Made by a program: the position numbers and the translations under genes
Assembly (NCBI GenBank): GCA_051252095.1
Contig: JBPOFK010000012.1
Location: forward strand, 22,259-86,258
Source: GCA-2401735 sp051252095
GTDB lineage: Bacteria > Pseudomonadota > Gammaproteobacteria > Burkholderiales > Methylophilaceae
Reading direction: 5' to 3'
DNA: 64,000 nucleotides
The notes under the pieces: model-generated
What the model was told of the DNA's origin: nothing
The model's input: only the letters and a program-made list of their open reading frames with translations
Databases searched by the model: none
Part shown: positions 44,250 through 53,154 of the stretch, in pieces
Layout: every line of letters starts with the position of its first letter
How positions within the stretch are numbered: the first letter of the stretch is position 1

Positions 44250-46532
44250 TTACTCTGTTTCTGCAGCTAAGTCTTTTTTCTTACTAGATTTTCCAGATGG
44301 AAACGTAAGCTTAATTTCCTCTTTGTCATCAATGTCTACATGGACACTGCCACCGTTGACTAATCGACCAAATAACAACTCATCTGCCAAAGCTTTGCGA
44401 ATGGTATCTTGAATCAAGCGCGCCATCGGTCTGGCACCCATGAGTGGATCAAATCCTTTTTTGCCTAAATGGGCTTTAAGGTCTTCACTAAATGTAGCAT
44501 CTACTTTTTTCTCATGTAGTTGATCTTCTAGTTGCATCAAGAACTTATCTACCACACGGATAATAATTTCTTGTGAAAGTGGTGCAAAAGATACGGTTGC
44601 ATCTAAACGGTTACGAAACTCTGGCGAGAACAAGCGTTTTAAGTCGGCTTCTTCATCACCAACTTCTTTGGTGTTTGTAAAGCCGATACTTGCCTTAGAT
44701 AGTGCTTCTGCACCAGCATTGGTTGTCATGATAATCGTGACATTTCTAAAGTCGGCTTTACGGCCGTTGTTGTCAGTTAGCGTACCATGATCCATAACCT
44801 GTAATAAGATGTTGAAAATATCAGGATGCGCTTTTTCGATTTCATCTAAAATCAAAACACAATAAGGCTGCTTAGAAATCGCTTCAGTCAGTAAGCCACC
44901 TTGCTCAAAGCCAACATAGCCAGGAGGCGCGCCAATTAAGCGAGAAACAGCATGGCGTTCCATATATTCGCTCATATCAAAGCGGATTAAGTCGATGCCC
45001 ATGATATAAGCCAGTTGCCTTGCAACCTCAGTTTTACCAACGCCTGTAGGACCACTAAATAGAAAGCTACCTACTGGTTTGTCACCTTGGCCGATGCCAC
45101 TACGCGCCATTTTAACCGCTGAAGAAAGCGTTTCAATGGCTTTGTCCTGACCAAAAACAACTGCTTTTAAATCACGTTCTAATGTTTTTAGCGTGCTTCT
45201 ATCATCATTAGAAATATTTTTCGGTGGAATACGTGCCACTTTAGCGACGATATCTTCAATTTCTTTATTGCTAATTGTTTTTTTGCGTTTCAGCTTAGGC
45301 AATATGCGTTGCGCTGCGCCTGCTTCATCAATCACATCTATCGCTTTATCAGGCAAAAAACGGTCATTAATGTATTTAGCAGATAACTCTACAGCAGAGG
45401 TCAGCGCACTTGCGCTGTACTTAACACTATGGTGCTCTTCAAATTTAGATTTCAGCCCTTTAAGAATAGCAATTGTTTCGTCTATGCTAGGCTCAACAAC
45501 ATCAACTTTTTGAAAGCGACGGGATAAAGCATGGTCTTTTTCAAAAATGCCGCGGTATTCTTGATAGGTTGTTGCGCCAATACACTTGAGTTTTCCACTT
45601 GAAAGCGCAGGCTTCAGTAAATTGCTGGCATCTAACGTGCCACCACTAGCAGCACCTGCACCAATCAGCGTATGAATTTCATCAATAAATAGGATGGAAC
45701 CCTTTTCTTGTTCTAGTTGCTTCATGACAGCTTTTAGTCGTTGCTCGAAGTCCCCACGGTATTTAGTCCCAGCTAATAGTGCGCCCATATCCAGTGCATA
45801 AACAGTTGCATCCTCTAATACTTCTGGAACGTCATTTTCGACAATTCGACATGCTAAACCTTCGGCAATGGCTGTTTTACCAACCCCTGCTTCACCAACC
45901 AATAATGGGTTATTTTTGCGGCGGCGGCAAAGTGTTTGAATCACGCGCTCTATTTCGCTATCGCGTCCAATCAATGGGTCAATTTTGCCACTAGCAACTT
46001 CTTGATTTAAATTTAGCGTGTAGCTGTCTAATGCACCTGATGGTGTTGCTTCTGGTTCCGATGTGCCCTCTGCACCTTCAGTGCTTGGGTTTTCATCAGG
46101 CATTTTAGCAACACCATGAGAAATAAAGTTGACTACATCAAGTCTTGTTACGCCTTGTTGGTGTAGGAAGAACACTGCATGCGAATCTTTCTCACCGTAG
46201 ATAGCCACCAAGACATTTGCGCCAGTGACTTCTTTCTTGCCAGATGATTGAACATGCAACATAGCACGTTGGATAACGCGTTGAAATCCCAGTGTAGGCT
46301 GTGTATCAACTTCATCTTCTCCGCCAACAATCGGGGTGTGCTCAGAAATATGTTGGTTGAGTTCTGCGCGCAGGACTTCAAACTTTGCACCACATGCGCG
46401 AAGCACATTAGCTGCCGTTGGGTTATCTATCATCGCCAGTAATAGGTGTTCTACAGTAATGAGTTCATGCCTGTTCTGTCTGGCATCCATAAATGCCATG
46501 TGTAAACTCACTTCTAATTCTTGTGCAATCAT
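44250..46532 (-). CDS. clpA: ATP-dependent Clp protease ATPase subunit ClpA
   Basis: 760 aa AAA+ unfoldase partnering ClpP. An N-terminal Clp repeat domain (about 1-145) binds ClpS. The two AAA+ modules have Walker A GEAGVGKTAIAEGL and GPTGVGKTEVARQL, Walker B ILFIDEIHTL and VLILDEIEKAHPD. An IGF/IGL-type ClpP loop, IGFTN, is at about 617-621 in the second module. The C-terminal basic/acidic tail is SSKKKDLAAETE. clpS lies 23 bp upstream, the usual pair. clpP is not in the window. Confidence 0.97.
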   Translation of the reverse strand: MIAQELEVSLHMAFMDARQNRHELITVEHLLLAMIDNPTAANVLRACGAKFEVLRAELNQHISEHTPIVGGEDEVDTQPTLGFQRVIQRAMLHVQSSGKKEVTGANVLVAIYGEKDSHAVFFLHQQGVTRLDVVNFISHGVAKMPDENPSTEGAEGTSEPEATPSGALDSYTLNLNQEVASGKIDPLIGRDSEIERVIQTLCRRRKNNPLLVGEAGVGKTAIAEGLACRIVENDVPEVLEDATVYALDMGALLAGTKYRGDFEQRLKAVMKQLEQEKGSILFIDEIHTLIGAGAASGGTLDASNLLKPALSSGKLKCIGATTYQEYRGIFEKDHALSRRFQKVDVVEPSIDETIAILKGLKSKFEEHHSVKYSASALTSAVELSAKYINDRFLPDKAIDVIDEAGAAQRILPKLKRKKTISNKEIEDIVAKVARIPPKNISNDDRSTLKTLERDLKAVVFGQDKAIETLSSAVKMARSGIGQGDKPVGSFLFSGPTGVGKTEVARQLAYIMGIDLIRFDMSEYMERHAVSRLIGAPPGYVGFEQGGLLTEAISKQPYCVLILDEIEKAHPDIFNILLQVMDHGTLTDNNGRKADFRNVTIIMTTNAGAEALSKASIGFTNTKEVGDEEADLKRLFSPEFRNRLDATVSFAPLSQEIIIRVVDKFLMQLEDQLHEKKVDATFSEDLKAHLGKKGFDPLMGARPMARLIQDTIRKALADELLFGRLVNGGSVHVDIDDKEEIKLTFPSGKSSKKKDLAAETE

Positions 46533-46555
46533 GTATATCCTCTTTTACTTAGCGG

Positions 46556-46867
46556 TTAAGCCGGCTCAATCACACACTGTAAGGGGTGTTGTGATTCTTC
46601 TGCACGCTTCAATACCTGGTTCATCTTTGTTTCTGCTATATCTTTTGGATATACGCCGCAGACACCCATGCCTTTTGTATGTACTTGGAGCATTATATGC
46701 GTTGCTTGTTCCCGCGTTTTATTAAAAAAACGTTGTATTATTTCCACTACAAACTCCATAGGTGTGTAATCGTCATTTTTCAGCAAAACTTTATACATGT
46801 CAGGCAATTTTGGTTTAACTTTGCTCGGTTGTATCGCAAGATCGCCTGTTGGGTCCTTTATCGCCAT
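46556..46867 (-). CDS. clpS: ClpA adaptor ClpS
   Basis: 103 aa. Brings N-degron substrates to ClpAP. KVLLKNDDYTPMEFVVEI carries the conserved N-degron pocket (NDDYTPMEFV), then HTKGMGVCGVYPKDIAETK. Unstructured N-terminus of about 25 residues. First gene of clpS-clpA. Confidence 0.96.
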   Translation of the reverse strand: MAIKDPTGDLAIQPSKVKPKLPDMYKVLLKNDDYTPMEFVVEIIQRFFNKTREQATHIMLQVHTKGMGVCGVYPKDIAETKMNQVLKRAEESQHPLQCVIEPA

Positions 46868-46956
46868 GTGTTTCTTTAGTAATTCTCTAATGCCTATTTT
46901 GAGCTAATTTATAGAAATTTCAAGGTCTAAGTGGGTAGACATTGAAAAAGTATTGA

Positions 46957-48228
46957 TTATGGGAAGATTTTGACACTTTTAACCACTCTATCCTGTGTTT
47001 GTACAATTTCTATAATGTGCTCACCTATTTTGAAGCTGGTGTAGGATTCAGGAATATCTTGGAAGTGCTCCAATATGAGACCATTGATTGTGCGCGGGCC
47101 ATCAAGTGGTAATTTTAGTTTTAGTTTTTTATTGAGTTCGCGCAATGAGCTGCTTCCGTCTACGACCCATCCACCATCTTCTTCTTGGTGAAAGCTGCCA
47201 ATACGGCTTGGTGATTGCGTAGTGAAGTCACCGATGACTTCTTCAAGGATATCTTCTAAAGTAATGAGGCCTTTCAACTCACCATATTCGTCTACAACCA
47301 AAGCGATTCGCTCTTTCTTTTCTTGGAACTGTTGCATTTGCATATAAAGCGGTGTGCCTGAGGGGATAAAATAAGGCTTTGAAATGGCTTCACGGAGCTG
47401 TTCTTTGTCAAAATTCTCTTTTGCCTGATGAAGACGTAATTGATTCATCACTTTTCGAATATGAAGTATGCCAAAAATTTCCTCTCTATCACCCTCTCTA
47501 ACGGGTAAACGGGTATGGTGACTGTTTGCCAGTCGCTCTAGAATGTCATCCAATGGGGCATCAAAGTTAATCGCTTCGACTTGTGTGTGCGCAGTCATGA
47601 CATCATCAACTTCAATTTTTTCTAATTCAAATAAATTGAGTAGAATTGTACGGTGCTTGTTTGGTAAGAACTTGCCTGCATCGGTCACAATGCTGCGAAG
47701 CTCATCCATGCTCAAAGATTTAACGCCATCACCAAAATTGATTTTGATGCCCAATAGTTTTAGCCATGCTTCAACAAATAAATTAACAAACCAGACCACA
47801 GGATATAACACCCTGAGCAAAGGGTAGAGAATATAACTGACGAAGATGCCTACCTTTTCTGCATAGGCAGCAGCGATGATTTTTGGCGATATCTCACTAA
47901 AAATTAAGATGGCAAAAGTGACAGCGATGGTGCTGAGCACAAGCTCCCACTCTCCTTCGCCAAAAAGATTAACGGTAATAATGGTCACCAGTGTGGCGAG
48001 CGCGGTATTAACAAAATTATTGCATAGAAGGATGACGCCTAAGAGCTTATCTGTTTGAAGCAACAGGGAGTTTGCAAGCTTTGCCCCACGATGCCCCTGT
48101 TTAACTAAATGCCGTAATCGATAGCGATTAACTGACATTAACGCTGTTTCAGACATCGAGAAGAACGCTGATAACATGAGCAGTATGACTAGTGAACCAA
48201 ACTGCCAAGATAAAGGGATATTGTCCAA
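46957..48228 (-). CDS. HlyC/CorC family membrane protein (CNNM, CBS and CorC_HlyC domains)
   Basis: 423 aa. An N-terminal CNNM (DUF21) domain with about four membrane spans (1-190) is followed by a CBS pair (VMTAHTQVEAI... and YFIPSGTPL...ALVVDEYGELKGL) and a C-terminal CorC_HlyC domain. LEDILEEVIGDF is the family hallmark. Such proteins are linked to Mg2+/Co2+ efflux or tolerance; substrate not shown by sequence. The start is a TTG with no clear Shine-Dalgarno, so the N-terminus is uncertain. Confidence 0.85.
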   Translation of the reverse strand: MDNIPLSWQFGSLVILLMLSAFFSMSETALMSVNRYRLRHLVKQGHRGAKLANSLLLQTDKLLGVILLCNNFVNTALATLVTIITVNLFGEGEWELVLSTIAVTFAILIFSEISPKIIAAAYAEKVGIFVSYILYPLLRVLYPVVWFVNLFVEAWLKLLGIKINFGDGVKSLSMDELRSIVTDAGKFLPNKHRTILLNLFELEKIEVDDVMTAHTQVEAINFDAPLDDILERLANSHHTRLPVREGDREEIFGILHIRKVMNQLRLHQAKENFDKEQLREAISKPYFIPSGTPLYMQMQQFQEKKERIALVVDEYGELKGLITLEDILEEVIGDFTTQSPSRIGSFHQEEDGGWVVDGSSSLRELNKKLKLKLPLDGPRTINGLILEHFQDIPESYTSFKIGEHIIEIVQTQDRVVKSVKIFP

Positions 48229-48303
48229 TCGTGTATTAAGTCGTTATGGTAATAAGTATTTAGTTTAACCTTAAATGCGCATGGTGTTAATCATGCAGAC
48301 TAG

Positions 48304-49251
48304 TTAAACAATGACTTCTTCTTCATTTTCAGTTTTTTTCTTTTTATCCAAGTCACCAATTAAATTTGTGCGGCTGACGCCAAGTAGTAATGCGACTGGA
48401 CAAGCGACGAGTACAGAAGAGTAAATGCCAAACATAATACCGACGGTTAATGCCAGTGAAAAGTAGTGTAGCACTTCGCCACCAAACAGTAGCATTGAGC
48501 CGACCATGGTAAGTGTTAGCGTGTGCGTAATTACTGTACGAGAGAGTGTGCGTGTGATGGCATTATCAATGACTTCAATCGTGCCTGCTTTGCGCATTTT
48601 GCGGAAGTTTTCACGTACACGGTCAAATACCACAACCGATTCGTTGACTGAATAACCGAGTACAGCCAATATCGCGGCAAGCACCGTTAGGCTAAATTCC
48701 CATTGAAAGAAAGCGAAGAAACCAAGGATAATCACAACATCGTGCATGTTCGCAATAATCGCAGATACAGCAAAACGCCATTCAAAGCGCATGGCTAAAT
48801 AGGCAGCAATGCCAAATAACACAATCAGTAAGGCAAGTGCGCCGTTTTCAAACAGTTCATCACCAACTTGTGCGCCTACGGATTCTACGCGGCGGATTTC
48901 TACCGAGCTATCTGCCGCTTTGAGCGCTTGGCTAACTTCTTCAGACAGTTGGGCAATAGATAACTCTTTTTTGATTGGTAAGCGAATGAGTACATCTTGG
49001 CTTGTGCCAAAATTTTGCACAGTAGCATCTTTTAAATCGATATTGCTAATCGCTGTTCGTATGCCCTCAATGTCGGCAGCATGAGGGTAAGTGACTTCCA
49101 TGACAGTACCACCCGTAAAGTCCACACCGTAATTAAGGCCACGCGTAGCCAGAAAGAATATAGCAAGGATAAACGTGACAAGTGAGATCGTGGTCGTGAG
49201 GCGACCATAACTCATAAAAGGGATGTCTTTTTTGATTCTAAAAAATTCCAT
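48304..49251 (-). CDS. secF: Protein translocase subunit SecF
   Basis: 315 aa, six membrane helices. Motifs: GVDFTGGTVMEV in the periplasmic P1 domain, and AVLGYSVNESVVVFDRVREN in the membrane core. With SecD it uses the proton gradient to pull proteins out of SecYEG on the periplasmic side. 31 bp after secD on the same strand. Charged tail KKKKTENEEEVIV. Confidence 0.97.
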   Translation of the reverse strand: MEFFRIKKDIPFMSYGRLTTTISLVTFILAIFFLATRGLNYGVDFTGGTVMEVTYPHAADIEGIRTAISNIDLKDATVQNFGTSQDVLIRLPIKKELSIAQLSEEVSQALKAADSSVEIRRVESVGAQVGDELFENGALALLIVLFGIAAYLAMRFEWRFAVSAIIANMHDVVIILGFFAFFQWEFSLTVLAAILAVLGYSVNESVVVFDRVRENFRKMRKAGTIEVIDNAITRTLSRTVITHTLTLTMVGSMLLFGGEVLHYFSLALTVGIMFGIYSSVLVACPVALLLGVSRTNLIGDLDKKKKTENEEEVIV

Positions 49252-49282
49252 AATGTTCGCTCGTTAGTCTTAACTAAAGTGG

Positions 49283-51151
49283 TTAATCGGCTTTGTAGAT
49301 TTGGCCAATAGAAAGTTTATTGATTTTGCGACGATAGCCATATATCAGGTTTACAATCGCACGTGAAACCATAACGGCACTAAACATGGACGTCAGAATG
49401 CCTAATACGTGTACGACAGCAAAGCCTTTAATTGGACCAGTGCCGAACATGAATAGCGCAGCGCCTGCGATGAGTGTCGTGATGTTTGAGTCCAAAATTG
49501 TTCCGAAAGCTTTGTCATATCCTATACGGATACTCGCTTGTGGGGTGTTGCCATCACGTAGCTCTTCTCGAATACGTTCATTAATCAATACGTTAGCGTC
49601 GATTGCCATGCCGAGTGTTAGGGCAATCGCAGCTAACCCAGGTAGGGTCAGTGTTGCTTGTAGCATAGAGAGTAAGGCAACGAGTAATAGTAGGTTGATG
49701 CCCAGTGCTGTGACAGACACTGTACCAAATAGTACGTAGTAGAATATCATCATGACCGCAATGGCGGCAAAGCCCCATAACGTTGAGTTTACACCGCGAT
49801 CAATGTTTTCCTCACCCATGCTTGGCCCTACTGTACGTTCTTCAATAATTTCCATCGGCGCTGCAAGTGCACCAGCACGCATTAATAAAGAGAGATCATT
49901 GGCCTCTTGCAGGTTTTCCATTCCAGTGATCACAAACTGTGATGAGAGTTCTGCTTGAATGGTCGGGGCAGTTAGCACTTCTTTTTTGCCTTTTTCAACT
50001 AAAATAACGGCCATTCTTCTATTAATGCCATCACGAGTTGTCAATTTCATTGAACCAGCACCCTTGGAGTCTAAACTGACGGCAATTTCTGCACCTGCGC
50101 CTTGCTGGCTTGGTTTGGGGCTAGCTGAGACTAGGTTTTCTCCAGAAAACACAACACGCTTTGAGACCAAAAGTGGTTCGTTAATTCTTGAATATAATAA
50201 TTCGCTGCCTGCTGGAATAATGCCTTTAAGTGCATCTTCGATTTTTTTCGGGTCAAAATCTCTTGCATCACTGCGTGTACCATGCGCTGTTACCATGCGG
50301 ACTTCCAGTGCTGCAGTGCGGCCTAAAATTTCTTTTGCTTTTGCTGTATCTTGCACACCCGGTAATTGCACGACAATGCGGTCTAAGCCTTGTTGCTGCA
50401 CAATCGGTTCAGCAACGCCAAGTTCGTTGATACGGTTATGCAGTGTGAGCAAGTTTTGTTTAAGTGCAAATTCTTGAATAGTCCGTTGTGCTTGTTCACT
50501 AGGAACAGCTACTAACTTTAACTCAGTTCCACTGCCACTAGTGGTGTAAGTTAAGTCTGGGTAGTTAGTTTCTAATAGTCTGCGTGCTTTTTCTCTTTCT
50601 GTATCGCTTTCAAAACTAATCTCAACTTCTAAGTTATCACGAGAAACACCCGTGTAATTGATTTTTTCATTACGCATTGCTGTACGGAAGTCGCCTACAT
50701 TGCTTTCTACAGATTTTTCCAGAGCGGCTTGCATGTCCACTTGCAATAAAAAGTGCACGCCACCGCGTAAATCTAAACCCAGATACATGGGTTTAGCCCC
50801 AATTGCTAATAGCCAGTCTGGCGTTTGAGAAAGTAAGTTTAATGCAACGGTATAGTCTTCAGCGCCCAAGCTTTCTGTGAGCTTATCTTTCGCTTTAAGT
50901 TGATCTTCTGGTTTACCGAACCGCACCTTCACACCAGTAGCATCCAGATAAATACCGTTAAAGCTAATGTCGGCTAAATTTAATGTGGCTTCAACTTTAC
51001 TTAGTAAGGATTGGTCGGCTTTAAGTGATGCCCTAGCAGGGCTGACTTGTACAGCAGGCGATTCACCATATAAGTTTGGAATGGTGTAGAGCAGACCAAT
51101 AATGACAGATGCAGCAATTAAAATATATTTCCACGTAGGATAGCGGTTCAT
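49283..51151 (-). CDS. secD: Protein translocase subunit SecD
   Basis: 622 aa. One N-terminal span (about 8-24), a large periplasmic P1 region with GLDLRGGVHFLLQVD, VVQLPGVQDTAKAKEILG, then five spans with ALTLGMAIDANVLINERI, the conserved Asp motif for proton coupling. Partner of SecF, preceded by yajC: the standard yajC-secD-secF unit. Confidence 0.97.
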   Translation of the reverse strand: MNRYPTWKYILIAASVIIGLLYTIPNLYGESPAVQVSPARASLKADQSLLSKVEATLNLADISFNGIYLDATGVKVRFGKPEDQLKAKDKLTESLGAEDYTVALNLLSQTPDWLLAIGAKPMYLGLDLRGGVHFLLQVDMQAALEKSVESNVGDFRTAMRNEKINYTGVSRDNLEVEISFESDTEREKARRLLETNYPDLTYTTSGSGTELKLVAVPSEQAQRTIQEFALKQNLLTLHNRINELGVAEPIVQQQGLDRIVVQLPGVQDTAKAKEILGRTAALEVRMVTAHGTRSDARDFDPKKIEDALKGIIPAGSELLYSRINEPLLVSKRVVFSGENLVSASPKPSQQGAGAEIAVSLDSKGAGSMKLTTRDGINRRMAVILVEKGKKEVLTAPTIQAELSSQFVITGMENLQEANDLSLLMRAGALAAPMEIIEERTVGPSMGEENIDRGVNSTLWGFAAIAVMMIFYYVLFGTVSVTALGINLLLLVALLSMLQATLTLPGLAAIALTLGMAIDANVLINERIREELRDGNTPQASIRIGYDKAFGTILDSNITTLIAGAALFMFGTGPIKGFAVVHVLGILTSMFSAVMVSRAIVNLIYGYRRKINKLSIGQIYKAD

Positions 51152-51196
51152 GTGTGTGGCTCGCTTAAAGCTGATTAAGTTTAAAAGTAAGGTTGC

Positions 51197-51517
51197 TTAC
51201 GCTGACTTTAATGTGCCAGGTGGTAACAATGTTTGTACGGCATGTTTTTGTACATTAATCACTGTGTTGGCAGCAATTTCAATACCGATAAAGTTGTCAT
51301 TGACTTTGGTTATTTTGCCAATCATGCCGCCTGTAGTCGCGACTTCATCGCCCACTTTTAATGCTGCGATCATTGTTTTTTGTTCTTTTGCTTGTTTCAT
51401 TTGCGGACGAATTAACATGAAATAAAATAGAACAAAAATAATAAGCATTGGCGCTAAACTTAATAAATCACTACCAGGTGCTGCTGATGCGGCTGCATAT
51501 GCGTTAGAAATGAACAT
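51197..51517 (-). CDS. yajC: Preprotein translocase auxiliary subunit YajC
   Basis: 106 aa from the ATG giving MFISNAYAAASAAPG; the longer open frame upstream lacks support, while AGGA lies 9 bases before this ATG. One membrane span (LAPMLIIFVLFYFMLI, about 19-36), then MKQAKEQKTMIAAL and VGDEVATTGGMIGKI. Associates with SecDF and AcrB in the inner membrane. A TAAAAT -10-like hexamer lies at 51562-51567 (minus strand). Confidence 0.95.
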   Translation of the reverse strand: MFISNAYAAASAAPGSDLLSLAPMLIIFVLFYFMLIRPQMKQAKEQKTMIAALKVGDEVATTGGMIGKITKVNDNFIGIEIAANTVINVQKHAVQTLLPPGTLKSA

Positions 51518-51676
51518 ATTGGATTTTCCTAAATTGAGTAACAACTAAAATTTAAGGCAGGATTTTAACACAGAGTATAGTTACTGCGCGCGCACTATCT
51601 TTTTGCTTGGAAACTTTTCTGATGATCTTCGAACTTTAATAAACTTAGTTGCGTAGATGGCAGCTAACAAGGAAGT

Positions 51677-51895
51677 TTAGGCAGCTTCCTGCTTATTGAT
51701 TGGGAATACGTTTGTAAAGGAGTCAACGTCTTTGTGCGTTGATTTCGCAAGACACTCTTTTGTGCATTTTGCACATGCGCCGCATTGAGAGCCAACGCCA
51801 AGCTCGCGATTTAAGGCTTTCATCGTGGTTGCGCCATTATCAATGGCAATTTTAATATCACGCTCAGTAACAGCATTACACACGCAAACGTACAA
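51677..51895 (-). CDS. bfd: Bacterioferritin-associated ferredoxin Bfd
   Basis: 72 aa [2Fe-2S] protein that reduces the bacterioferritin core to release iron. It starts MYVCVCNAVTERDIKIAI, with ligand cysteines C4, C6 and the pair in GSQCGACAKC. The start is TTG, preceded by GGAGTG at 7-base spacing. A Fur-box-like site lies 24 bp upstream, so it is probably induced when iron is low. It sits between the two bfr genes and yajC. Confidence 0.94.
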   Translation of the reverse strand: MYVCVCNAVTERDIKIAIDNGATTMKALNRELGVGSQCGACAKCTKECLAKSTHKDVDSFTNVFPINKQEAA

Positions 51896-51918
51896 ACGAA
51901 CACTCCATAAATAAGAAC

Positions 51919-51937
51919 GATACTGAGAATTATTATC
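51919..51937 (-). promoter_or_regulatory. Fur box upstream of bfd
   Basis: On the minus strand GATAATAATTCTCAGTATC, matching the 19-bp Fur consensus GATAATGATAATCATTATC at 15 positions, 24 bp before the bfd start. Suggests iron-dependent repression of bfd. Confidence 0.8.
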
Positions 51938-51990
51938 GTTTGTTGTTAGTTTGTCAAGTTAGTATTCGCTATTTATGCGCTTGATAATAA

Positions 51991-52013
51991 TAAAAAAGCT
52001 GCAAATAGCAGCT
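51991..52013 (-). terminator. Rho-independent terminator after the bfr pair
   Basis: AGCTGC-TATTT-GCAGCT followed by TTTTT on the minus strand, 24 bp after the stop of the second bacterioferritin gene. Separates the bfr unit from the Fur-controlled bfd. Confidence 0.85.
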
Positions 52014-52036
52014 CCTTTATTTTTCAATGTTGAACT

Positions 52037-52510
52037 TCATTCATCGATGTGCGATTGTAAATAATTTGGTAAAGATACATCACTGATTAGCGATTGTTGT
52101 GTTTCTATCCAATCAATCGCTTCCTCATTGGCTTCAAGTAGCTCTTCGAGTAAGTCTCGCGTAACAAAATCTTGCATTTCTTCACATACAGAAATAGCTT
52201 CAATCAATGCAGGTCTGTGAATGTCGCGCTCTAATTTTAAGTCGCCACTTAAACACTCTACCACCTCTTCGCCAATGAGCAGTTTGCCGAGAACTTGTAA
52301 GTTGGGTAAGCCTTCTAAAAACAAGATGCGTTCAATCACTTTATCCGCTTCTTTCATGGTCCGAATGGATTGTTTGTACTGATAGTCGTTCAGTTTCTCC
52401 AACCCCCAGTTGCGAAACATACGCGCATGCAAGAAATATTGATTAATCGCAGTGAGTTCATTTTTAAGTACTGTGTTAAGTGTGCTGAGAATTTTTTTGT
52501 CTGTTTTCAT
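52037..52510 (-). CDS. bfr: Bacterioferritin subunit with haem ligand, degenerate ferroxidase site
   Basis: 157 aa four-helix ferritin. Compared with E. coli Bfr as I know it, Glu18 and Met52 (the haem ligand) are kept and the third-helix Glu94 equivalent (DLKLERD) is present. Glu51 is Thr, His54 is Glu, and the Glu127/His130 pair is Asn and Ala (LEANEEAIDW). So this subunit should bind haem but not act as a ferroxidase alone. It is 9 bp after a second bfr gene with the opposite pattern; together they probably form a mixed 24-mer, as in Neisseria-type paired bacterioferritins. Confidence 0.92.
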   Translation of the reverse strand: MKTDKKILSTLNTVLKNELTAINQYFLHARMFRNWGLEKLNDYQYKQSIRTMKEADKVIERILFLEGLPNLQVLGKLLIGEEVVECLSGDLKLERDIHRPALIEAISVCEEMQDFVTRDLLEELLEANEEAIDWIETQQSLISDVSLPNYLQSHIDE

Positions 52511-52519
52511 GATTTAACC

Positions 52520-53002
52520 TTAAGCTGCTGGTTGTTGCATTTGGCTTTGTTGGTAATTTTCTAGACCGACAAGATTAATCAATTTTAGCTGTTTTTCTAG
52601 CCAGTATGCATGATCCATTTCAGTATCTTCTAGTTGCTGAACTAACATGTCGCGAGTAACGAAATCCTCTGCTTTTTCACTGGCTTCAATGGCGCTTTTC
52701 AGATTTTTAACAACTTGATACTCCAGTGCCAAGTCATTTTCTAGCATTTGTTTAACGTTTTTTCCGATATTCAGCGCTTCACGTTTAGCGACATTTGGTG
52801 AGCCTTCTAAGAATAATATTCGTTGAATTATCAGCTTGGCATGTAAGTGTTCATGCTCAGACTCATGAAGCATATGCGCAGCTAGTTGGGGCATACCCAA
52901 ATCAGAAACCATTTCACCGTGAATCAAATATTGATCACTGGCTGATAATTCACCGGCCAAAAGCTGATTCAATATATCAATAATTTTTTTGTTGCCTTTC
53001 AC
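52520..53002 (-). CDS. bfr: Bacterioferritin subunit with intact ferroxidase site, no Met52
   Basis: 160 aa four-helix ferritin. Ferroxidase ligands Glu18, Glu51, His54 (in SEHEHLHAK), Glu94 (DLALEYQ) and the Glu127/His130 pair (TEMDHAYW, one-residue shift) are all present. The haem-ligand Met52 is replaced by His. This is the catalytic iron-oxidising partner of the downstream subunit. First gene of the pair; a TTGCC/GGCAA inverted repeat (53046-53061) lies in its upstream gap, of unknown meaning. Confidence 0.93.
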   Translation of the reverse strand: MKGNKKIIDILNQLLAGELSASDQYLIHGEMVSDLGMPQLAAHMLHESEHEHLHAKLIIQRILFLEGSPNVAKREALNIGKNVKQMLENDLALEYQVVKNLKSAIEASEKAEDFVTRDMLVQQLEDTEMDHAYWLEKQLKLINLVGLENYQQSQMQQPAA

Positions 53003-53154
53003 TGTAAATCTCCCTGTCTGTTTACAATAGATATGTTACGCAGGTTTGCCTAATGTGGCAACATAAAAATTATATTAGTTATTGATTATTAAGGGATTTA
53101 TTAATACAAATAACAATAAAAACCATTCTTACTTAGAATCGACATTTTGTTAGG

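Noticed and set aside
49959..50477. 172-codon frame antisense to secD
   Set aside because: Shadow of secD; no independent start signal or domain.
53046..53061. TTGCC-N6-GGCAA as an operator for the bfr genes
   Set aside because: Only 5-bp arms; chance occurrence is likely, so it is mentioned in the gene entry only.
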